Positions 53,635 to 61,404 of a stretch of DNA of 64,000 nucleotides are shown here, in pieces; the stretch's first letter is position 1; each line of letters begins with the position of its first letter. Made by a program: the position numbers and the translations under genes. Below the pieces are notes generated by a model, which worked only from the letters and a program-made list of their open reading frames with translations, was not told the origin of the DNA and ran no database searches. This DNA comes from a virus: positions 1 through 64,000 of the IMG/VR virus record IMGVR_UViG_3300025732_000020; one strand, written 5' to 3'.

Positions 53635-55578
53635 ATGGCAGACGATCGCCCTTCGATAATGAAACCCAAAACAGGATATTATGACAGATACTTCGGTCTA
53701 GGAGTAGGTCAGGGCGGTCTTGCTGGGTACAAAGCAGATCCTTACGCATTTGCGGGTAATGGATATATCACAGGTGGTACGATCCTTCCTCGTCGTGATG
53801 ATATCCTTATTGAGGAAGGTGGTGGTGGGCCTCGAGCAATCGAGAAATATATGCGGCTGTTCAATGACAGCCAAACTATATCCGCATGGGAGAAGTTAAC
53901 AGGAGAGATTATCCAGCGTAAATGGGAAGTAGATCCTGCTAGTCCCTCAGACCGCGATGAGGAAGTAGCAGAGTTTGTCCGTCAGGTACTCTACCGTATG
54001 GGGACAAATACTCGCCAAGCATATGGTAAAGAAATGCTGGTGAGTTCTAACTCGGCATTTGATACTTTCATCAGAGGACTGTGTGAATCACTGATTCTGG
54101 GGATCAGTATTGGTGAGATTTGCTGGATGAGACAAGGAAACTATATCGTCCCGTCCGAGATTAAAATTCGTGATCCAAGAAGGTTTCTTTTTGTTCTCAA
54201 TGAGGATGGTACCATCTCCCCGCGCCTACTCACAGTAGAGAGTTCCGTAGAAGGCATTCCTCTGCCCCTCCGTTCTATGATTATCCATAGGCACTGGTGC
54301 TACAGTAACTTTATGGATCCTTACGGTACGGGTCTTGGTCGCCAGCTCTATAGCCTTGTAGAATTCAGACGGACGTTAATGTCTTTCTGGTTACAATACG
54401 CTGATAAGCATACCACCCCCACCGCAGTGGGTAAGTTCTCTCTTGGCACACCTGAGGATGAAGTAAATGCTTTATTTACTGCTCTTCAACGCCTGGGTCA
54501 AGAAACCGCGATCGTTGTCCCCGATGAGATGGATATTAGTTGGTTAGAAAGCCAAGGCCGCTCAGAGGTATATGAGAAGTTGATCGAATATGTTGATCAA
54601 CAGATCAGTTTTGTGATTAATGGGGAGAACACTGTTGGTCAAGAGACCGGCAATGTTGGGTCGTATGCCAGAGATCAAGTTTCGGATTCTGTTCGGATGC
54701 GCAAGGCTAAAGCGTTCTCTGAGGAACTTGATGAGACACTCAATGCTACTTTGATCCGTTGGATTGTTGAACTTAACTATCCAGGTGCTCCTGTTCCTAG
54801 ACTTCGTAGGAATTTTGATGATCTGGAGCAGAGAGAGGACCCAGTTAAGATTGTTCAAATGCTTACCCAACTTCAAGCTATTGGGTACGAGGTCAAGGAT
54901 CTTGATTGGGTAAGAGACAAACTCGAGATCCCGTCTCTAGGCAAAATGGACATGGGTGCTATGGGTGGTGGAATGCCTGGTGCTCCTGGAGCAATGCCAC
55001 CTGGCCCCGATCAAGCCCCAATGGCAGAGGATAAAAACCCAGAAGATGTGGAAAATGGGTCAATGGGTGCATTTGGAGCCGATCCAACTTCTCATCTTGA
55101 TCTATTTGATTTTTCAGAGTTCGATGAGGAAAATGATCTCGCGGATAAGACTCAGAAGGACAAAGTAGCTAAGATTATCGCTTCTAAGTTCGATGGAGGA
55201 CTTGATGATATTGGATTCCAGAGAATTGTTTCCACAGGAAACTCTGAGACTGATGCATCTAACTCGCGTCTCCGTATCGATGAGTATACTTCGCCTGGCG
55301 AAATTGCTCATGTGGCTAGAAGAATCATCGAAGAAATCAAAAAAGTTCCATATATCTCCCCAGAAGACTCAGTGATGAGCAGTTCTTTTGATATGGAACT
55401 TGCGAGTATTGAAAGTCAGATCAGAGTAGATAGGATCAGTGAATGTGATATCCAAAAACTTATTGATCTCTATAAAAAGATTTATCGTCTCAATCGCAGA
55501 GCAGTCTATAAAGAGTGTGTGGTGGTAGATTGCCAAAAAGCTGGTTATATGAAGTATTTTGCTCCGTACTTTATGTAA
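53635..55578 (+). CDS. Portal protein (DUF935, Mu gp29-like)
   Basis: 647 residues. The family signatures of the Mu-type portal are clear: RAIEKYMRLFNDSQTISAWE near 75 and RKWEVDPAS. Others are HRHWCYSNFMDPYGTGLGRQ and YADKHTTPTAVGKFSLG, then YEKLIEYVDQQISFVINGEN and SYARDQVSDSVRMRKAKAFS. A Met/Gly/Pro-rich linker (about 440-475) leads to an additional acidic and helical C-terminal domain of about 150 residues not present in Mu gp29. It forms the dodecameric DNA gate at the capsid vertex. The terminase is not in this window. Confidence 0.88.
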   Translation: MADDRPSIMKPKTGYYDRYFGLGVGQGGLAGYKADPYAFAGNGYITGGTILPRRDDILIEEGGGGPRAIEKYMRLFNDSQTISAWEKLTGEIIQRKWEVDPASPSDRDEEVAEFVRQVLYRMGTNTRQAYGKEMLVSSNSAFDTFIRGLCESLILGISIGEICWMRQGNYIVPSEIKIRDPRRFLFVLNEDGTISPRLLTVESSVEGIPLPLRSMIIHRHWCYSNFMDPYGTGLGRQLYSLVEFRRTLMSFWLQYADKHTTPTAVGKFSLGTPEDEVNALFTALQRLGQETAIVVPDEMDISWLESQGRSEVYEKLIEYVDQQISFVINGENTVGQETGNVGSYARDQVSDSVRMRKAKAFSEELDETLNATLIRWIVELNYPGAPVPRLRRNFDDLEQREDPVKIVQMLTQLQAIGYEVKDLDWVRDKLEIPSLGKMDMGAMGGGMPGAPGAMPPGPDQAPMAEDKNPEDVENGSMGAFGADPTSHLDLFDFSEFDEENDLADKTQKDKVAKIIASKFDGGLDDIGFQRIVSTGNSETDASNSRLRIDEYTSPGEIAHVARRIIEEIKKVPYISPEDSVMSSSFDMELASIESQIRVDRISECDIQKLIDLYKKIYRLNRRAVYKECVVVDCQKAGYMKYFAPYFM

Positions 55579-55627
55579 TATGGCTTAGTTTAAATATACA
55601 TTAGATATAACGTTTAGTTATCCCATC

Positions 55628-56056
55628 ATGCTAAATTATAAGCCCGTAGCTCAATCACAATTTTGGATTCAGGCTTCTCCATTCGCACATTATTTTACAA
55701 ATTTTAGTGGAATTAGAGACACAGCCGGAACATCTCAATATGCCGATGGCGTAAGAGGCCGTATCTTCAATATCCGTGGTCCTCGTACTCTTTCAGAAGT
55801 AACTATCTCGGTTCCTTTCGATCCTGAGAAGCACGCGGATGTAGTCGACTTCTGGAAAGCTTACGGTTGTGAGTTTGTAACTCTAACCATTACTCCTGTC
55901 TCCTGTGGCGAAGATCCTCAACCCCTTGGTCAACGTACTATCACTATTCCTGATGCTCAAATGACGGGCCTTAATTTTGGTACCGCCGATCGTACTTCTT
56001 CAAATGTTTCCACTATTGAACTAACGTTCGTAATGGATACATTTACCTACAACTGA
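55628..56056 (+). CDS. Probable tail tube protein, 142 residues
   Basis: A 142-residue beta-rich protein with strands SEVTISVPFDPEKHADVVDF, CEFVTLTITPVSC and RTITIPDAQMTGLNF. It ends STIELTFVMDTFTYN. The size and beta-sandwich pattern fit myovirus tail tubes (Mu gpM is about 118, T4 gp19 163). It stands alone with its own 49-nt leader after the portal, consistent with separate high expression. No direct motif proves it. Confidence 0.55.
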   Translation: MLNYKPVAQSQFWIQASPFAHYFTNFSGIRDTAGTSQYADGVRGRIFNIRGPRTLSEVTISVPFDPEKHADVVDFWKAYGCEFVTLTITPVSCGEDPQPLGQRTITIPDAQMTGLNFGTADRTSSNVSTIELTFVMDTFTYN

Positions 56057-56078
56057 TTCTTACTCACGAGGTTGAAGC

Positions 56079-57119
56079 ATGTCTCTTTCCAACCTCTATT
56101 TTAGGGGATGTTTTAATCAGCCTTCTCAAGAGCAAGTTGATGCTATTGAATCAATACCTAATGGAAATGTCGAAGGGACAGTAGTAGATAAGTCTTGTTT
56201 TAGAGAAGATCTAAATACTTGTGGGATTAGTATCCAAGATCTTTTTAATACATATTCTATTTATTCAGCTCAAAAGGGTTTGTATAAAAATTGGGGAGAT
56301 ATTAAGTTCCCTTGGAAGATTTTAACTACTACTCCTAATTTACTCATTAGTCAAACTAATGATAAGTGGGAGATAAGCACTTATAGGGAAGTTACTTCTT
56401 ATGAAGAAGGCGATAAAGTTCTTTATATAGAAAATGATGGATATGAAGTTTCTTTATATGAGGCTATTACAGATATACCGTCCTTACCTGGAATTTTCGA
56501 TCATTATAAATGGAATAAAAAGTGTAGTGTTAAAACGGTAAAACCCGTAGGTTTACCAACACTTGAGGAATTATATTCCCGCTATAAAGAATATGCCCTT
56601 GAAGTATATAATTCTGAGTGGGGTAATATTGAGATAGGTTGGTCCCAGCCTACTTCAGCACTTTGGAAGAATGCTCAGTCTAAAAGGAACAATTTTTATT
56701 TAAATGGAGATATCACTCTCGTAGAGCAAGAGTGTGGTGATATTGTATGTACATATATTGCTATCAGAGATATCCCAGTAAATGACTTTGTAATAGAAGA
56801 ATACGTAGGAAAAAAATTCTCACAGTCAATTTACTTATCTAAAGAAGATAAAGATTTAGGTGTATTAACTCCAGTTTGGGAAAAACTATATTGCGTACAA
56901 ACTCAAAGAAATAAATGTCTTGAATATCAAAGGAAAAAAGAACCAGAGCTAGGATATGATCTCTTGGAGATAGGATCACGTGGCCATTTTGTAGAAGTTC
57001 CTGTTCCATACAGACTACGTCCACCGGAGTCAACTCTTAATAGTAAAGCTGAGACAAAAGAACCTCCAAAAGTGTTAACTCAAGAGGAAATTGACTCCCT
57101 TCCAGAACCTAAGGAGTAA
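56079..57119 (+). CDS. Putative virion protein, 346 residues
   Basis: Tyr/Trp/Cys-rich protein with two related segments. YKNWGDIKFPWKI and YNSEWGNIEIGWS each follow a helix of the type LFNTYSIYSAQ or LYSRYKEYALE, suggesting an internal duplication. The tail is Pro/Glu-rich. Lies between tube and fibre genes; likely a tail or baseplate part. Confidence 0.62.
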   Translation: MSLSNLYFRGCFNQPSQEQVDAIESIPNGNVEGTVVDKSCFREDLNTCGISIQDLFNTYSIYSAQKGLYKNWGDIKFPWKILTTTPNLLISQTNDKWEISTYREVTSYEEGDKVLYIENDGYEVSLYEAITDIPSLPGIFDHYKWNKKCSVKTVKPVGLPTLEELYSRYKEYALEVYNSEWGNIEIGWSQPTSALWKNAQSKRNNFYLNGDITLVEQECGDIVCTYIAIRDIPVNDFVIEEYVGKKFSQSIYLSKEDKDLGVLTPVWEKLYCVQTQRNKCLEYQRKKEPELGYDLLEIGSRGHFVEVPVPYRLRPPESTLNSKAETKEPPKVLTQEEIDSLPEPKE

Positions 57120-57126
57120 TATACGT

Positions 57127-58077
57127 ATGGCAAAAGTATTTGGAGGAGGAGGAAGTTCGCTCCCCAGCGGAAGTAACGGAGCATCAAGTACCCTTGGAAG
57201 AGGAGGAAATTTTTCATCTGGAAGTAATAGAGTCACTGATAATACAAAAGTATTTGGAAGAACAAGTTCTCCACCGTGCTCCGATAGCGGAGTAAGTAAG
57301 ATTATTCCTACCTCTTCTGAAGCGTTAAGAACTGACCAAATTCAGTCTTTTTCTTCTTCTCCAAATTCTTATTCTAAAGGTCAGTCAGTAAGTGGCGATA
57401 TAAATGCTAAGGATTTTTACAATAAGTCCGAGATACAAAAACTTCTAAAAATTAAAGCTGATATTTCTTCCGTTTATACGAAAGATGAAACAGATGATGC
57501 TCTGACATCATTAGAGTTAAGAATTAACCAGTCCCTTATTGATTTTATTACTGAAGCTGAAGTAAATGCTAAAGTATCTGCTTCTTACGACAGTATCCTC
57601 TCATATCTTTCTCAAAATTATTATACTAATTCACAGACTTATTCTAAGAGTCAAGTAGATAGCCTTATCTCTTCACTTAGTCTAGAGGGTGATTTTCTAG
57701 TAAATCAACCTTCTACAACTGCTAGTAATACTATAAATCCTGGGGTTAATAACGCTATTCCTCTCACTCTTGTAGCTTCTACTAATCCGAGTGTTACTAC
57801 GATTCAAAATTGGGTAGATAATCAATCCAATCTAGTGGGAAGAATTAAGACCTCTGGCAGAGTCGAATTTTATCGAGATATGGTAATAGGACAAAATACC
57901 TCATTATCAAGTCCAGCTCTTGATGTTAGTAGCCGGAGAATTGCTAGTGTAGCTGATCCGATAAATCCTTCCGATGCGGTTAATAAGAATTATGTAGAAG
58001 GATATATTGCCGAGATTATTGATAATATAGTCCAAGGAGAAGATAAGAGTTATATCGTTGATGCATTGGTGTACTAA
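57127..58077 (+). CDS. Fibre-like protein with coiled coil, 316 residues
   Basis: Gly/Ser-rich N-terminus (KVFGGGGSSLPSGSNGASST). Then a repeated segment of the type YNKSEIQKLLKIKAD, YTKDETDDAL and YSKSQVDSLISSL follows. This Y-(S/T)-K-x-(E/Q) pattern is typical of trimeric phage fibres. It ends with a domain containing SRRIASVADPINPSDAVNKN, which is common in fibres as well. Start chosen at the ATG preceding the Gly-rich region. Confidence 0.73.
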   Translation: MAKVFGGGGSSLPSGSNGASSTLGRGGNFSSGSNRVTDNTKVFGRTSSPPCSDSGVSKIIPTSSEALRTDQIQSFSSSPNSYSKGQSVSGDINAKDFYNKSEIQKLLKIKADISSVYTKDETDDALTSLELRINQSLIDFITEAEVNAKVSASYDSILSYLSQNYYTNSQTYSKSQVDSLISSLSLEGDFLVNQPSTTASNTINPGVNNAIPLTLVASTNPSVTTIQNWVDNQSNLVGRIKTSGRVEFYRDMVIGQNTSLSSPALDVSSRRIASVADPINPSDAVNKNYVEGYIAEIIDNIVQGEDKSYIVDALVY

Positions 58078-58079
58078 TT

Positions 58080-59000
58080 ATGTCAGAATTAAGAGATAAA
58101 ATACTTTTACGTAGGTCTTCTCAGTTTTCAAAAAGACCTTCTCTTTTTGACATAGAGAATGGGGAACTAGCGCTCAACTTTAATAGCGAAGAGCCAGGTC
58201 TTTATTTTAAAGATTTTTCTGAATCGACAGGCACTCAATCTATTAGAAAAATAGGACCGCCTCATATGGGTCCTATACCTCCTAATAGTTTTGCGGAAGA
58301 ACTAGGATTTCCAGTTAAATTATCACATGCTGAAACTTGGATTGATACTAGTTTAGGACAAAACATAAGAATTTTAAGAGTATGGGATGATATAAGTAAT
58401 TCTTGGGAGGAAGTTTCAGGAGGAGGCGCCAAGTCGTATCTTTCATTAGATCAGTTTTTAGATGGATCCGATGGAAGCAATATAGTTCACACTGATGGTC
58501 TTAATTTAAAAATAAATAATAAAATTGCTTTATCTGGATATGCTACGACTACCGGTAATAAACTCGTAATCAACGAGGGCAGCGAATTTGCCAATGGAGT
58601 TGAATTACATGGCCCGAGTATACTAATAAAAAATCTTGAGTCGGATGCTAACCTTCAGATTCAAGTTGATACTTTAACTGTCCCAGAAAATGATTTTGTT
58701 CCGTTAGTAATAGGGGGGTTTGATCTTACATTTAGATCAGCTAAATTTATCATCCAGGTAGAGGGATTTACACAAAATAATGCGCAGCATGTTTACTATG
58801 TAATGGAGTCTCTTATCATCCATGACAATTTCAATGTTTTTATGACTCAGTATGGAATAGTTAGTACTATCAATAACGAAGTTCTTGGAAGTATTGATGC
58901 TTCGATACAGGGTGGGAAAGTAAAACTTACATTTCAAAGATTTCCAAATATTACTTCAGAAATAAAGGTAAGTACGACTTGCCAGTGCCTGTCGGTTTAA
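58080..59000 (+). CDS. Fibre-associated protein, 306 residues
   Basis: Opens LRDKILLRRSSQFSKRPSLF and NGELALNFNSEEPGLYFKDF, the same kind of attachment N-terminus as the other fibres here. The C-terminal 100 residues (PLVIGGFDLTFRSAKFIIQV, NAQHVYYVMESLIIHDNFNV) resemble the last domain of the 773-residue fibre next door (FRSAEYLVQITQGTEYQISK, ILLVHDGTNVYL). They may be a shared receptor-contact or trimer-capping domain. Confidence 0.72.
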   Translation: MSELRDKILLRRSSQFSKRPSLFDIENGELALNFNSEEPGLYFKDFSESTGTQSIRKIGPPHMGPIPPNSFAEELGFPVKLSHAETWIDTSLGQNIRILRVWDDISNSWEEVSGGGAKSYLSLDQFLDGSDGSNIVHTDGLNLKINNKIALSGYATTTGNKLVINEGSEFANGVELHGPSILIKNLESDANLQIQVDTLTVPENDFVPLVIGGFDLTFRSAKFIIQVEGFTQNNAQHVYYVMESLIIHDNFNVFMTQYGIVSTINNEVLGSIDASIQGGKVKLTFQRFPNITSEIKVSTTCQCLSV

Positions 59001-59002
59001 AG
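58995..59002 (+). promoter_or_regulatory. GTTTAAAG element before the large fibre gene
   Basis: The octamer overlaps the stop codon of the preceding gene and lies 34 nt before ATG 59037; a TATAAT stands directly before that ATG. Confidence 0.4.
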
Positions 59003-59036
59003 ATAGGCAGATAAATTCTCTTCTCTCTTATAATGC

Positions 59037-61358
59037 ATGGCTACTATAAGACCTTTTATTATTAATGATGATCTACTCGTAAAGGGTGGGGATATAACTA
59101 CAGCTGGTACTACCAGTACTTTATTTACTACTGTTGCTACCACATTAAATATAGGAGAGGCTGCGACTACTATATCTATTGGCGCATCAACAGGCACCAC
59201 TACTATTAATAACAACTTAGTTGTAACCGGCAGTATATCAGGCACACTAAGTAGTAGTACTACATCAACTCAAGATGGTTATTTTGGAGATATTTACCTA
59301 TTTGATGATTCTACTCCATCGCATTATCTTCAAATAACTAATAGCGCCAATTTAACTGCAGCAAGAGTTCTAAGTATCAATGTCAATGATGCTAATAGAA
59401 CTGTTAGTTTGGCGGGTAATTTAACATTAGCAAATAATTTTACCACATCGGGTAACTTTGCTGTCACTTTAACTGCCACTGCTTCAACCAGCGTAACTTT
59501 ACCTACTGCCGGTACTCTTGCCACAACGGGCAACCTAAGTCAATTTGCAGCAACCACATCCGCACAACTTGCCGGAGTTATTTCCGATGAGACTGGATAT
59601 ACTACAAATGCTAAGTTAGTATTTTCAACATCTCCAACCTTTGAAACAAGTGTAGTAGCCGGTACGGCTTCCCTTGATGTATTTAATACCGTAGCTACTA
59701 CTGTCAATGCATTTGGGGCAGCAACAACACTTACTATTGGAGCTACTACCGGTACTACCACTATACGTAATAATCTTGCCATTAGTGGGGACTTACGTGT
59801 TGATGGAACAACTACCGTTGTAAATTCTACTGTTACTAGCATTGATGACCCCATCCTTACACTCGGAGGCGATACCTCAGTGGTGGAGGTAACTAAGGAT
59901 CGTGGTGTTGAATTTAAATATGCTGGCGAAACATTAACAATTTCTAGTTACACCGGTGCGGGTACAACTACGGTTACAGGAGCTGTTGCCTCTACTACTG
60001 GCTATGCGGCTGGTGATATAATCACAATCTCTGGAGCAACTGGAACTGAACAAGCCAAACTTAATGGTACTTGGATTATTGCCTCAGTACCCAACTCTAC
60101 TACATTTACATTTGTAGTTACTCAAACTGTTGCAGCTGGTGCACTAACAACTACTTTAGGTACAACAATTAAGTCGAAGAATGGATTCTTCGGTCTTGAT
60201 CAAAGTACCGGAAGGTTTACGTTTATTCCGCAATCCCTTAATTCATCTGAAGTATTCTCTGGTACGGTTGGTGATATTGATGTTAATAACGGATTCTTCG
60301 CTGGTGACATTGCGGTCAATGGCGGAGACATTACCACTACGGCCACCGGCGCTACAACTATTTTCAATGCCAATACTACCAACCTCAGTATTGGTGGCGC
60401 TGCAACGACATTAGCACTTGCAAATACTGGAACTGGCGCAAGAACAATTAATATTGCTACTACAGCATCTGCTGGAGCATCTACATTAACATTTGGTGGC
60501 GCTGTTAGTGGAAATACTTTAAAGGTTGCAAGTACTGCTGCTGGAACTGTAAACATAACCACTGATGTTACTACAGGAATCGCTAATATTTTCGCTTCAT
60601 TAACTACTGGTACTCTTAATCTTGCCACCGGTACTGGGGCATCTACCATCAATATTGGTGGGGCTGGCGGAAATGTTAACGTAGGTGCTGCAACAGGAAA
60701 CTCCGTATTAACAGTTTATGGTAATGGTACTGGCGGTACTGCTGCTGTTGCAACTAACGTAACTACTGGAATTGTCAATGCACTTACTGCACTAACTACC
60801 GGTACTCTTAATCTTGCTACCGGCGGAGCTTCAACTACAAATATTGGCGGTGCTGGCGGATTAGTATATATCGGTACTACTTCAGGAAACTCTACTCTAA
60901 CTGTAAGAGGTAATGGAACCACAGGCTCCACAACACTTGCAACCAACGTAACAACTGGTAGTGCTAATATCTTTACTAGTGTTACAGGAACTGTAAACAT
61001 CGGCGGACTCGCCTCAACGATTTATCTTGGCACCCAAGCTGCCGTTGAATCCTCAACTACTGCTCTTTCTACTACTACTCAATCGCCAGTTGATACATTC
61101 TCTGCAACTACTTTTAGAAGCGCTGAGTACCTCGTGCAGATTACTCAAGGTACAGAATATCAAATAAGCAAAATTTTGTTAGTTCATGATGGTACTAACG
61201 TCTATCTAACAGAGTATGGTACTATTACTGGACCTGGATCAAGTGCCTTATGCACTTTAGATGCTGATATTGCTACTGGATCTGTTAGACTTCTTGTGAC
61301 TATGGGCACTGCTACAGCGGCTGTTGTTAAAGCTTCTAGAACAGCAATAGTAGTATAA
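59037..61358 (+). CDS. Long repetitive tail fibre, 773 residues
   Basis: Built from many Thr/Gly/Ala/Val repeats of about 20-30 residues, such as LFTTVATTLNIGEAATTISI, ANIFASLTTGTLNLATGTGA and STINIGGAGGNVNVG. These form a beta-solenoid shaft. An inserted domain holds YFGDIYLFDDSTPSHYLQIT and SINVNDANR, and the terminal domain resembles that of the preceding gene. Four in-phase copies of a TLNLAT- or TVNIGG-type unit occur near 60540-61030. Likely a main host-recognition fibre. Confidence 0.8.
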   Translation: MATIRPFIINDDLLVKGGDITTAGTTSTLFTTVATTLNIGEAATTISIGASTGTTTINNNLVVTGSISGTLSSSTTSTQDGYFGDIYLFDDSTPSHYLQITNSANLTAARVLSINVNDANRTVSLAGNLTLANNFTTSGNFAVTLTATASTSVTLPTAGTLATTGNLSQFAATTSAQLAGVISDETGYTTNAKLVFSTSPTFETSVVAGTASLDVFNTVATTVNAFGAATTLTIGATTGTTTIRNNLAISGDLRVDGTTTVVNSTVTSIDDPILTLGGDTSVVEVTKDRGVEFKYAGETLTISSYTGAGTTTVTGAVASTTGYAAGDIITISGATGTEQAKLNGTWIIASVPNSTTFTFVVTQTVAAGALTTTLGTTIKSKNGFFGLDQSTGRFTFIPQSLNSSEVFSGTVGDIDVNNGFFAGDIAVNGGDITTTATGATTIFNANTTNLSIGGAATTLALANTGTGARTINIATTASAGASTLTFGGAVSGNTLKVASTAAGTVNITTDVTTGIANIFASLTTGTLNLATGTGASTINIGGAGGNVNVGAATGNSVLTVYGNGTGGTAAVATNVTTGIVNALTALTTGTLNLATGGASTTNIGGAGGLVYIGTTSGNSTLTVRGNGTTGSTTLATNVTTGSANIFTSVTGTVNIGGLASTIYLGTQAAVESSTTALSTTTQSPVDTFSATTFRSAEYLVQITQGTEYQISKILLVHDGTNVYLTEYGTITGPGSSALCTLDADIATGSVRLLVTMGTATAAVVKASRTAIVV

Positions 61359-61404
61359 TAATCATTAATACTTACCACTTCATTATCAAAAAACTATAGA
61401 GTAA

